A stretch of 64,000 bases of DNA from Hygrocybe punicea. Taxonomy: Eukaryota > Basidiomycota > Agaricomycetes > Agaricales > Hygrophoraceae. This document shows positions 53,972-64,000 of the stretch, one piece after another; within the stretch, counting starts at the first letter, position 1; every line of letters begins with the position of its first letter. The position numbers were made by a program, and so were the translations under genes. Under the pieces are notes generated by a model that saw nothing but the letters and a program-made list of their open reading frames with translations, did no database searches and had not been told where the DNA came from. The stretch is from assembly GCA_963556145.1 (NCBI GenBank), contig OY744470.1:5952001-6016000 (forward strand), in the 5' to 3' direction.

Positions 53972-56398
53972 CCAGGGTTCTATACTTAAGTAGAACCGGA
54001 CTTAAGGTTCAGTCCGGGGTTCACCAAATTTGGCTGAGAACCGGACCAAACCGCACCTGTCCATCACTAGACCTTGCAAATGCCGGTGTGCCTCCATACT
54101 TGATTCAGAGCATTGGCCGCTGGGCCTCCGACACTTGGCAGCTTTACATCCATCAACACCCTGTGTTACAGGCCACACTACTATTCGCCCATCGTTGACT
54201 GCTTAGCTGCTTCCTGTCACGTTTCCTGCTCACCACTTCCATCCATTTTTGACCAAAAAAATTTGATAGCCTCTTACAGTTCCACAGCCTCCTGTCTTTC
54301 TGATTACTTTGTATTACTTTGTTCTTATAATATTTCTACTTTAGCCTGGGTCCAGCTTCTGAATTCAGAGCTGGACCGCAGACACCTTACTGCACTCAAA
54401 AGACAAACTGAGTAAGCGTGATTAGTTGAGGGTTAAATCCCAGTGAAAAGCCGCAAGTTTAAAAAAGATATACATAGTCTAAAATAATTCTGTATATTCC
54501 TGGAACATTTTAAACTTAAAATGCACCCTGGCTCGATTTTTTTCATGCAAGATAATTTCAAAACGAGTACTACTTCGTGTACAAAACATTTGTATCATTT
54601 CAAAACAATTCTATCGGTCCATTGCTGTTCCCCGTTTTGTTCCGTTTACCGGTTCCGTTCACCTGTTCCATTTGCTTGCCATTCCATTTGCTTGCCCGCT
54701 CCCCCCTCCCCAATCCATTTGCTGGCTTGCCCCCTCCCTTCCCTGCTGTTCAGTGTGCCGAATTATGATCTGGTGGCTCTTGCAGCCACTGCTGCCGCCG
54801 CCTTCGCTTCCTTGACATCTTGCTTGACTTTCCGGCTCTTCTGCTCATATTCCTAGCATACAATGTCAGATAGAGAATGTCGCGCAATCATAGACTTACA
54901 TTCTTCTTCATGTCATCAAGCTGTGTCCAGACATCCTCAAACTCGGCCTTTGAAATCCGCTGTTTTGCACAATAATCCATCGCAAACAGGTTCCTGTTAC
55001 GAGGTGTGTCAGTACACGAGCAAGTACCCTGGCAGGAGCAAACCTTGCAGTCATGGCCTTTGTAGGTTTCATCACCGGGCCTTTCACTACCCCAGAATTT
55101 TCTTTACCTTTACCTTTCAATAGCTGAAATTCTCCTGTCGTGGTGGTGTTCAAAGAAGACGCATTGGAAGGTGTACAAGTGATCTTCTCGTGCGAAACGT
55201 CTCTGACTGGTGTTGCGACTACAGCCGAATGTGACGCACTGATATATATGGTACCATCAGATGCCATAGCGACTGTTATGAGTGACTCACAATGGATCCA
55301 AAATCGACAAACTGTTAGTGGATGCTTTCAAAAAGGCCTTGGAAGTGTCTAGAAACATGTCATTGAGAACGAGAAAACAAGACGCCAATCAAACTCACCA
55401 GTTGGCGTAATGACCGGAGTGATGTCCTTGGCGCCTTGTTCTGATTCGGACTCTCTTGAGACATCGGGCGAGACAGGTGGAAAAGACGGGGGTGCTTCAC
55501 TATCAACCGGTGAAACTGATGCGTCTGAAACAGATTCGGTAGATGTCGAAATGGCTGATGAAGAATCTGTAGGAGTATCATTACCGCCTCGTTCTTGTGG
55601 CGGCTGTGGAACTTTGAACTTCGGCTTCTTTGATAAGGCTGTGCGATGGGCTGTGAGTGATAAGCGCTTTTGAGGAAGTTGCATGTAGTCGTCTGTGTCA
55701 GTGGACCCAACATCGCTCGCCTCCACGTCTTCCTCCATCTTGACAACACCCGACTCCTTCAATACATGCTTGCGATACCAACCTGGATAAGTCACGGTGG
55801 CGAGATGCTCCAGTTTCCAGTTATTCTCGCATAGACGAAGTTCTGGCGCGAAGTTGTACATCTGTGAGCGCAAAAAATTCTTGACAGTAGACCTGGCCTT
55901 GCCCCACGACGTCGGCACCATGTTCCTTTTGTAGAGCTCACGCCAGATCTCTCGCATCTGCGAGGTAATTTCAGATATCCTGAAACCGCTCACTGACAGT
56001 CCACTCTGGTCCTCAACAAACCCATACGACACATTTTGACCTGCCGCAATACGACTCTTGCCTCGTAGCCCGATCTTGTTGTTCGCTTCTGTTGTCAAGA
56101 GAGCCTTTGATTCGACCCAATCTTGTTTCCACCAAAACCGAACCTTAGGATATTTTTCACGGTCGACAAATTCTGATAGTGAAGGGGTGTCGATGTGGGA
56201 AGGTAAATCCCCTCTTGCCACAGACCCAGACTCAGAGTTTGACCGAATCGATACAGTAAGCGTTCAGATAGTTTCACTGTAGATTTATCAGCACAAGAAA
56301 TGATTTGGTATGGTACATACCGTGAATAATCCAACATAGTGTGCATTTGCATGTTTTCATAAAAAATTGTGCGATATCTTTCATTGCGAAGGAGGGTG

Positions 56399-59361
56399 TA
56401 GTGTTACCGCAACTATGACTAGTAGTCGACTAGTAGTCATAGTTGTAGTCGGTCATAGCTGAGTTGATAACCGACTCGACTATGACTATGACACCGACTA
56501 TGACTACGACTACCCGATTCGGTCAAGTCGATAGCTGGCGGCTAAGTCCGGACCACGTTTTTTTTTTCTTTCTTCAACAATCTCGTTCGTGACATGACCA
56601 AACGAAGTCGTCGCAAGGACAGCGACGATGGGTCCTCCAAGTCCTCGGGAAATGCCTCATCTCTGGCTACCTCATCATCTGAACTCCCTGCCCTTACGCG
56701 TGCCAAAAAGCAAGCCGCGATGAAGAAGGCCGAGCGTGCCAAGAAGAAGGCCAAGAAACGTCAACCATCTCCCGCTCCTACGCAGTCAGCAGCCCTGTCA
56801 GAGTCAGCAGCCCCGTCAGAGTCAGCAGCCCCATCTGCTACTGCCGCTACTGGGCCCAGTCAGCCCGCGTCCGTCAACGACCTCGTAGGCTCGGTCCGAT
56901 TCAAAACGGCTGCACACGATATCTGGCACTTCTTCACGAAGGGGAGTATCAAGGAGAAGATCCGAACGATATGTAAGGCCTGTCAGTGAGTGTCTTCCCC
57001 CTTTCTATTGATTTCTGTACACTAATTATCTACCTACAGGGCACGCCGATCCGCCGATCCGAAGTTCCTCGCCCTCAACATCAACTATACCTTTGCCCCT
57101 GCCACAGCTAACCCCAATCTCCGTGTCCACCTCGAGAAGTACCATGAGGACGAGTACGTCAAAGCCTGCAAGGAGAATGGCTGGTTGATGCAGTTGCCGA
57201 AGCGGAAGATCCGTGAGGAAACTGCTAGCCTCAGACAATCTACCCTCGACTCTAACCTTCAAGACATATCATCATCCGGCCGTCCCACCTTCACTCGTGC
57301 CGCCCTCCTTCACGCTTTGATCAACTTCGTCGTTGCGGATGATCAATCAATCAATGTCATTGAGTGTCGGGAGTTTCGAGATCTCCTCCTCCTCCTTCGT
57401 TCCGACCTTCAAGACAAAGACATCCCCCACCGCACCAAGTTGCGTGAGGCAATCATTGCAGCCTGGGAGTCCCACTTCAAGGCCCTGCGGCTCGAACTCG
57501 CCGACGCTGTAGGGAAGGTTAGCTTTACCGCGGACCTCTGGTCTGACAAGAATCTTCGCTCATACCTCTGCATTACCGCCCATTGGATTGCCTGCAACAA
57601 GCGCAGCAATCAGCTGGAACTCAAGACCGCACTGATCGCGTTTCACAACGTCACTGGCAAACATGATGGCGCCAACCTCGCCGCCATCATCCTGCAACTG
57701 CTTGACCGTGCCGGTATCACAACCCTCATTGGTTGGTTTACCCTCGACAACGCGAGCAACAATGACACCTTCGTTGTAGCGCTGGAAGGCCTCCTCAAGG
57801 CCCGCGACATCGATTTCTGTGCCGTTGAGAATCGGATCATGTGCTTCGCGCACATCATCAACATATGTTGCCAGCACCTCGTTGAAGGCTTCACCAACAC
57901 CGCACTCGTTGATCCCGTGGAGACCTTCGTTGCTGCGGACCGTCCGCATGAGCCTGGTGCTCAAACATTTGAGGAGGCCATCAAGCGTGACCCAATTGCA
58001 CTCGGTCGTGTAGTAGTTCGCAAAGTTCGATCTTCTGGTCAACGCCGTGAGCACTTCAAATCCATCATCATTGAGGGCAACAGCAGGGCCCACTTCACAC
58101 TTCCGGATGGCCGTGCGATAACGGTCCCTCTCCTACAACTACTTCGCGATGTCAAGACGAGGTGGGATTCAATCTACTACATGATCAATCGTCTTCGCAT
58201 TTTGCGGCCTGCCATCGATTCCTTCCTCGCAAGCCCTGTCAACAAGGATCTTCAAACGCTCCGTCTCACAGACGTTGAGTGGAATACCCTTCAGGACATC
58301 GAGGCAATCCTAGCTGTGCCCCATGCAGCCCAACAAACAATGTCGAAGGAAACCACACCGATTCTGTCTGGCTCCATCCCAGCCTTTGAAATGTTCATGT
58401 CGTCTTGGGAGCAGCTCGCCGAGAAGATTCCCTGCCTCAAACCATTCATCGACGAAGGCCTGAAATGGGCGCTCAAATACTATGAGCGGATGGACCGAAC
58501 AGATGCCTACGTCGTCGCAATGATCATCAACCCGGCAGTCCGCACATCTTGGATCAAGAAACACTGGGCCGCAGACTGGTTCGAGAAAGCCGAAACCACC
58601 TTCCTTGACCTCATGCAGCAGTACCGAGACAAATCCAAACCTGTAGCCCCCGATGAAGTCTTACCCACTAGGCCGGCCATCGCTTCCGTTGAGGCATGGC
58701 AAACACTTGACTCGCAATATGGCCTCGACGACATGTTCGAAACAGCCGAAGAATCAGGAGAGTTGGCAACGGTCAACGAAGAATACGAGTCCTATGTCAA
58801 AGGCCCACTCTCGAAGCCAGGGACGAACCTTCTTCAATTCTGGTCCATGTCCGATTCAACCTTGCCGACAATTTATTCTATTGCAATGGACTATCTACCT
58901 ATTCAAGCGTCATCTGTCCCGAGTGAGCGTGTTTTCTCATCCAGTGCCGAGACTGACACACACAAACGCAACCGCATCCATCCCCTCCTCATGGAGGCCC
59001 TTCAAATGCTCAAATTCGGCCTCAAGAAATCTCGACTTGACTTCATGACTGGGTGGGCAGTCAATGAGGCCAGCATGATGGATGTAGAGGAGGAGGAGGT
59101 GGATTTGTTGGGTGCATTGTTTGAGGGGGACAAGGACCAAGCATTTGATGTGCTGATTGCAGCCATGGGTGAGGGAGATGACGGGGATATATAGATCGTT
59201 AGCATTTTTGTAGTGAGAACCCCGACTGAGCCGCGACTGAAGTTGACTGTAGTCGGTAGTCGTGACTACCGACTACAACTATATGAAATTGTAATGAATA
59301 GTCTAGTTGAAGTCGCGACTTTCCTAGTCGACTATTGACTAGTCGAGTCGCGGCAACACTA
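56399..59361 (+). mobile_element. complete hAT transposon, 2963 bp, TSD GGAGGGTG
   Basis: Terminal repeats TAGTGTTACCGCAACT and AGTCGCGGCAACACTA; identical 8-bp GGAGGGTG at 56391-56398 and 59362-59369. Subterminal regions are packed with GTAGTC/GACTAC words in both orientations (56410-56520, 59220-59340). One intact transposase gene. All parts needed for mobility appear present. Confidence 0.92.
56594..59194 (+). CDS. hAT transposase with BED zinc finger, intact, 848 aa
   Basis: Exons 56594-56985 and 57040-59194 with a 54-bp intron; 2547 nt in phase. Residues 1-90: basic and Ala/Ser/Pro-rich, nuclear-type. Residues about 105-170: BED-type finger (CKAC ... LRVHLEKYH). The RNase H-like core includes FTADLWSDKNLRSY and later VKTRWDSIYYMINRL. 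The C-terminal dimerisation (hATC) domain has ASSVPSERVFSSSAE and RIHPLLMEALQMLKF. The acidic tail ends at TAG 59192-59194. Full length for the family with no stops or frameshifts, so likely functional in cutting and inserting this element. Confidence 0.93.
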
Positions 59362-59812
59362 GGAGGGTGTTGTGGTCAAGAATTTCCACAGAAAGTGATT
59401 GCGGCAGATTCGGTGCGTGTGGTATATCCGCTGCATAGCGAATGTGCTATGGCAAGAAAATATTGGGTATGTTATCGGAGTCAAGGAAGGCGAATATATG
59501 CGTACCGATTGTGCTGCAATCCCTACATCCCATGACTCCAAGGGTGGTCAGTTGGGTAGAGTAGTGGTTCGGGCGATCCTGCGAGTGGGGAGCGGAGTAT
59601 AGGTAGACAACGGATTCGGGTTGCAAGACACTGGGAGTAAAGTTGCAGGTAATTCCGGAGAGTCTTCAAGAAACGAGTTATGATGAGAATGAGAGCTAGG
59701 AAATGAGATCGGAGGGGAAGGGAAATGGTAGTGGTTGTTGGCGCTGCCTGACATGGTGGTACAGGATCAAGAGGCAGGTCGGAGTCGGACGAAAGTCACT
59801 TGAATGCATACC

Positions 59813-60270
59813 ATGCCTGTACTCCTCGCGGATCGTGTTGTGCACATTCATCTCGACAATCTCACTCACAATTGGGACAAGTACACTGTTTCTTTCAATG
59901 TGACCTCCCCGCCAATGGTAAGTAGCACAACACTCTTTCTCGTACAGGATAACTGACATTATGACCTCAGACTCTTGTTCTTGCTCTTCGCAAAGCCGGA
60001 CTGACTATTCTACAAGCTGGAACGACCCCCACTGAAGGGACCGAGCTTGTCAAGCAAGAGGAAGAAGAAAATGAACTCAAACCTTTTACTGGGAGTACAC
60101 ATGTCTTGGCAGAGCCATCAGTTGTCCTATCCTACCGCCATGTACCCGGCTCTCAAGAAACTCATCCCAAGATTCATTCGTACTGTATTCGACCTGCTAG
60201 GCTAGACGAGGACTACAAAGAGGAGGATGAGAAAGAGAACATAGTACCGAACAAGCGCAGGAGAATGTAG
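59813..60270 (+). CDS. ORF B, small accessory protein of the 6.6-kb family, intact, 134 aa
   Basis: Exons 59813-59917 and 59971-60270 with a 53-bp intron; 405 nt in phase. Starts MPVLLADRVVHIHLDNL, has a central Glu-rich stretch, PSVVLSYRHVPGSQE, and ends basic (NKRRRM). The homologue in copy 1 is damaged near the end of exon 1. Unknown family; conservation of order and exon structure marks it as a regular gene of this transposon. Confidence 0.65.
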
Positions 60271-61084
60271 AGTAATCCCATTCATGTTGTATCAATCCCA
60301 TTCACATTCGTTTCTCATTTCGTTTCTCATTTCTTGTCACAATCAAATCACAATTAAATCGAGTCCATTCATAATACACGAGTAAAAAGAAAACTATTCG
60401 TCAAGGTCCTCTTCGATTCCACCCAACATCGCGACATCCAACCCAAGCTTTTCTCCAACAAAGAATAAATTGTTGTCATGAGGTAGAGGTACCATCGCGA
60501 CAACAGAGTGGATATCCGTCACATCAATCACTCGAAGTGCTTCTGCGCCTTGGTAACGACACGTCCAGAGTGTGTTGAAGCTTCGGCAGAGCAGTTCTTG
60601 GTCCGGTGGAGAATAGGTCGATTGTAGAGCTAATGTTTTTGTACGATTATGTACAGTAGCCTGGAAGAAGTACTGCACTTCACCGTATTGGAGAATATCA
60701 TTAGTTGAGAACTTGACCAATAAAAAATGAGTACAACCATGCAGTCAATGGAGTTGATAAGACTTACCCAAATATTGCGAGACATCCGCAGCTTTTCGAG
60801 AGGCTTTTTTTTCTCTTTCCATGCAGATCTTGCGATTTGGCCAGTGGGAAGCCAAAGTCGGGCCCAACGGAATACACGAGGTGCCCAATCTGCGAGGTCT
60901 CCTCCAACTTGGTCATGCATATATTCACGGATGGCAGCTGCGGCGGGCCCATGGATCGTCTGCATTGTTCGATCTCTTGCACGTAGTAGAACGTATCCAT
61001 CGCCTAGATCGATTGATCCATGGGGATTCTCCTTCTTGGGTTCGAGTGTTGGAATCATTGCTTTGAGAGCGTTCACTTGGGCGC

Positions 61085-63095
61085 TGGAGAGGTACCGAGG
61101 TACCTCTCCGGGGGCTCACGCAGGACTCGAGGTGGAAGTCGACTGGATAGGATAGGAATGGACTGACTACTACATCGGGAAGGCTACTAACTAGGTCAAC
61201 CGTGGGAGCCTGGTCACGTGACTGGCAGGTCCCACTACTCCAAGTGCCCCTTTTCCTCATGGCGACGCCCTCGTCGCCAACTGCTACAGAAAAGAACACG
61301 AAACAAACAAAACTGACCAAAAAACTCTCAAGCCACAACTCCCAGTCCCTCAGAATGCCTCGAATCAAGGCCGGGGCCTTATATCATGAAGCGGGAAGTC
61401 GTCCTCGCGCAGGGGGCGGTAGATGACCAGACTATACAAGACTCTCCTCAAACTCAATACTCTTCGAATGCCTCCCTCGCAAGGGTTCGGGCTCACAACA
61501 CAAGGCCAAAGATCCCTCGAATCGTCCTAGCAAGTACTTAGCGCAGTGTGAAGGTTCAGGTGGTCCAAAATATAACTGTATTGGCGGAGATCGGGTAAAC
61601 GGGTGCATGAACGTAGTGTAGTGACGGCGTGCAGGTAGACTGTGATTGACATCCAGTATCGGGGGAACGGGGGACGAGGCTATAATAAAAGCTATAATAC
61701 TGACGGGGCATAGGGTTGTACTTAACAAGGGCATGGTATCCCGACGCGGAGGGGGTTGGCGTATCACGCGAAGAGATCGGGGTGGCTCGTCCAGGTCGAG
61801 AACGATGCCGCAGGGAGCTGAATGAGGGTTCGCGGGGCCAGGTAGGGTGTTAGGAACTGGCCGGGGGGTGGTGACGTGGCGCGCGGCGCGGGTGTCTGAA
61901 AACGACGGCGGGGGCTCGTTTGGCGCAATGGAGATGAACGGGGGGTCCTGGCCGGTGGAACGAGGGCACGGGTGGTCGAATGGGTCCGTGTGGGGCTGGG
62001 GTACACGAAAGAACGGGAGTCCAACGGGTGGGCGCGACGGATCCGTGGTGCGACCAAAACGGCGGTGGGGGCTCGTTCGGGGCGTTAACGAGACGCAGGG
62101 TGTTCTGGGGGGTGGGCCGCGAGTTTGGTGAGTTGGTCTGGGCCGGTTGTGCTGGCAGAACGGGGCCGCGCGATGGTGACGTGGCGCGTGGCTTGGGTGT
62201 CCGAGAACGACGGTGGGGGCTCGTCTGGGGCAAACGGGGGGCAACGGGGGGCCCTGGTGGATGGAACGAGGGCGCGGGGGATTGAACGAACGTGGGTTGG
62301 GAACGGGACATACGAAAAGCGGGGGGTTGAGGGTGATGACGTGGCAGGCGCTTGGGCATCCGAAATGGATGGCGACGGGTTCGTTTGGGGCAGAACGGGG
62401 TGTTGGGTCGTCGAGCGTGCGTCCTGGGGCTTGGATGGATACGCGTGGGTTGGGGTACACGAAGAAGCGGGGGTCCAACGTTGGTGACGTGGCGGATCCG
62501 TGTGTAACCAAAAAGGTCTGCGACCGTGGATTCGGGGTGGCGTAGGGGAGCGCGCGGCTCCGGTACGTCAAACGGGGGTCCGTGGGGTCGGATGAGCCTG
62601 CCTGGGGCTAGGAATGACGAAAGAAAACAACAATGAAATGAAAAAACGGGGGGGTCGCAAATGTGACGTGGCCTGCCGCTTGGGTGTTGAGAAGGGTCGC
62701 GGGCGTGTTTTTGGATCAACGCGGGGCAACGCGGGGCCCTATTGGGTTGGACATGTGCACCGGGGTAACTGGGTGTTGTACGGCCGTGAATGAAGAGAAG
62801 ATGCGTGGCTGCGCGGCAGTGGGTGGTGAGGCCGTAAAGAATCGTCTCGCGAGAAAATCCAGCAAAGAAAGGCAAAAGAGGAGAAAATCCCAAAAAAGAA
62901 AGGCATCAGTGAGTCGAAGACACTCTCATCACCACGATGGAGAGGTACCGAGGTACCTCTCCGGGGGCTCACGCAGGACTCGAGGTGGAAGTCGACTGGA
63001 TAGGATAGGAATGGACTGACTACTACATCGGGAAGGCTACTAACTAGGTCAACCGTGGGAGCCTGGTCACGTGACTGGCAGGTCCCACTACTCCA
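61085..63095 (-). mobile_element. TRIM-like non-autonomous LTR element, 2011 bp, TSD GCGC
   Basis: Two apparently identical 158-bp direct repeats (61085-61242, 62938-63095) start TGGAGAGG and end CTACTCCA, flanked by GCGC (61081-61084, 63096-63099). On the minus strand GAGGAAAAGGGG lies just before one LTR (purine tract) and TGGTGATGAGAG just after the other (primer site), setting the orientation. No gag or pol. The interior contains degenerate GC-rich tandem repeats. Identical LTRs imply a recent insertion. Confidence 0.85.
61860..62700 (-). repeat. degenerate tandem repeats of about 150-160 bp in the TRIM interior
   Basis: The phrase GGTGACGTGGC followed by GGGTGTC and GGGGGCTCGTTTGG-like words recurs near 61868, 62030 (partial), 62173, 62331, 62485 and 62654. 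Long Pro-rich frames on the minus strand (379 and 347 aa, overlapping) follow from this composition and are not supported as genes. Confidence 0.6.
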
Positions 63096-64000
63096 GCGCG
63101 ACGAAGCCCACGTTGTGCCAGATTTGTGTAAGGCTGTGAGGGCTGTTTCATTTCTTCGGTAAGGTTTCCGATGGTTCGTTCAATCATCCACTGTGTGTAG
63201 TAACACCCAGGTCTGAGTCGAGTTACTTCGGGTGCAAGATGGAGGAGGGCATGAAGGGCAGGCCGGCAGAAATGAATGCGCTCTTGCTTTCGCTGATAAT
63301 AAAGTTCTTTGAATTCTCAAACATATTCGACCAGGAGCTGGTGTGCTTGCTTGAGTTCATCGCGTGTGATTCTGCGCTGGTGAAGTGTTCGAATGGCAGA
63401 GACAAATTTACAGTAGTGGAAGAAGTATTGGTCAGGAAGAACACCGTAAAACAATCTAGGACCTAGAACAAACATGTATGTGAGATATTCCCATGCCTTG
63501 TAGCCGCTCGAGATTTTTTCGGCAGGATTTCGAGGAGGTACATCGAAAGAGCCTGGGAGATATGGTGTAGCCTGGGCAACGGTGGTGCCATGTTCAATTC
63601 ATGTGTCACCACGCAGGACAGCCCAATCCCATGTTGCTATGTCGTCTGGATTCTTGCAGGGTATCTTTCCACGCCAAAGAGAGAGATTCAAGTCAGTGTT
63701 GTTGAATGCGACGAGGTGCATGAGATCGTGGCCATAGCAGACTGGAACGGGTATCATACGAGGTGAGTGAAGACCACTGAGGATACTCGGTCTGACGATC
63801 CCAGTTGCTTTGCGGCGATCTTTATATCGAGACAGGTTCGGAGAGGCGGTGACATAGTTCACATTGTGGAGATATTCGTTGTCAGGCCGAACAGGCATTT
63901 GGTTGAAGGGATAATCGTCATGGTCAGATCCAGGTAGGACAAAGTTGTGAGGCTTGAGATGAGCCGGGTAGTAAGTATTCTCGTGAGGAGCTCGACGTCC

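Larger units (their letters stand above)
40191..54069. mobile_element. non-autonomous hAT-like element swollen to 13.9 kb by nested retroelements
   Basis: Terminal repeats TAGTGATGGATAGG (40191) and CCTGTCCATCACTA (to 54069), with an 8-bp TSD. Subterminal regions hold many GGTTCGAACC/GGTTCAGAACC words. After removing the Gypsy element and the left solo LTR, only about 1.6 kb of its own sequence remains (40191-41441, 43114-43346, 53972-54069), with no transposase. 40783-41440 is rich in CAACAA/CCACCA low-complexity repeats and its ORFs look incidental. Confidence 0.8.
39745..54198 (+). pseudogene. tyrosine recombinase (Crypton/DIRS-like) split by a hAT-like insertion
   Basis: Segment 1 is about 39745-40190 and segment 2 is 54078-54198. 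They form one open frame when the insertion and one copy of GACCTTGC are removed (from ATG 39793: 398 + 121 = 519 nt). It is the C-terminal half of a site-specific recombinase: GFHGFLRLGELVW holds the first catalytic Arg, GHSLCSGGATDLA is the HxxR box, and GRWASDTWQLY carries the Trp and catalytic Tyr. The box Arg is Cys (TGT where CGT is expected), so catalysis was probably already lost. The N-terminal part is not recognisable upstream. Confidence 0.7.
54763..59754 (-). pseudogene. ORF A homologue, interrupted by a hAT element
   Basis: The N-terminal exon starts near 59754 (MSGSANNHYHFPSP, then FLEDSPE as in copy 1). The main conserved exon about 56221-55390 has RGKSRIAAG, MREIWREL and APELRLCENNWKLE. 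Short exons lead to an Ala/Lys helix and TAA at 54763-54765. The hAT element at 56399-59361 separates the first exon from the rest. Apart from this the coding exons look open, so damage may be recent. Confidence 0.65.
54439..64000. mobile_element. second copy of the 6.6-kb Tnp2-type element, truncated by the window edge
   Basis: Starts CCCAGTGAAAAGCC at 54439, matching both ends of copy 1. The gene order is the same: ORF A (minus), ORF B (plus), transposase (minus). It is interrupted by a hAT element in ORF A and a TRIM-like LTR element in the transposase. The right end and second TSD copy lie outside the window; the left flank reads GTTAAAT. Confidence 0.8.
60394..64000 (-). pseudogene. Tnp2-like transposase, copy 2, broken by an LTR element and stops
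   Basis: The C-terminal exon runs from about 60715 to 60394. The main exon runs from the right edge to about 60770, interrupted by 61085-63095. Alignment by eye with copy 1 is collinear; removing the insert and one GCGC restores spacing exactly. Two in-frame TGA codons lie at 63599-63601 (Trp in copy 1) and 63317-63319. The product is therefore dead. It extends beyond the window. Confidence 0.85.

Noticed and set aside
61432..62893. Pro/Arg-rich ORFs of 379 and 347 aa
   Set aside because: They overlap in two frames and follow from GC-rich tandem repeats in the TRIM interior.
1..64000. tRNA or rRNA genes
   Set aside because: No cloverleaf-like segment with A and B boxes and no rRNA-like stretch was noticed by eye; a tRNA scan would be decisive.

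Overview
The window looks like genomic DNA of a filamentous basidiomycete, most likely an Agaricomycete. The evidence is many 45-60 bp GT-AG introns, a fungal NACHT-WD40 receptor gene, a GPI-type GH16 glucanase, and dense Tnp2-like, hAT, Ty3/Gypsy and tyrosine-recombinase elements. No tRNA, rRNA or CRISPR was seen. About 55 kb of the 64 kb can be assigned to mobile elements. Most of their boundaries come directly from terminal repeats plus target-site duplications (TSDs), and several are confirmed by an empty site or a restored reading frame elsewhere in the window.

Layout. 1-3366: NACHT-WD40 (NLR-like) gene, minus strand, cut by the left edge. 3368-22466: one 19.1-kb CACTA-type transposon (TSD ATG). 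It carries a Tnp2 transposase, an 830-codon partner gene, a WD40 gene with a small divergent gene, and nested elements in its left terminal repeat (A, 3383-6274; palindrome C, 6406-7171). 22543-29467: a small 109-aa host gene split by a 6.6-kb Tnp2-type element (22611-29198, TSD GCTCAGA) that encodes an intact 1042-aa transposase and two accessory genes. 29968-36413: host polysaccharide genes, namely a cellulose-synthase-like GT2, a GH10 xylanase-like gene and a GH16 glucanase. 37948-39200: a degraded BAH-like gene. 39745-54198: a tyrosine recombinase gene split by a hAT-like insertion (40191-54069, TSD GACCTTGC). That insertion has been filled by a Ty3/Gypsy element (43347-53971) and two solo LTRs of another family. 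54439-64000: a second copy of the 6.6-kb element family, broken by an intact hAT (56399-59361, TSD GGAGGGTG) and a 2-kb TRIM-like LTR element (61085-63095, TSD GCGC), running off the right edge.

How it fits together. If the insertions are removed in order, an ordinary gene row remains: NLR gene, divergent 109-aa gene, GT2, GH10, GH16, BAH-like gene and recombinase. Decay of the elements is dominated by C-to-T changes at CpG. All 13 differences between the two 838-bp Gypsy LTRs are CpG transitions, and several genes are broken by CGA-to-TGA stops. This points to cytosine methylation of repeats. The least expected item is an intact four-exon, 373-aa protein gene with a Zn2Cys6-like cysteine cluster, placed antisense inside the Gypsy element between pol and the 3' LTR.
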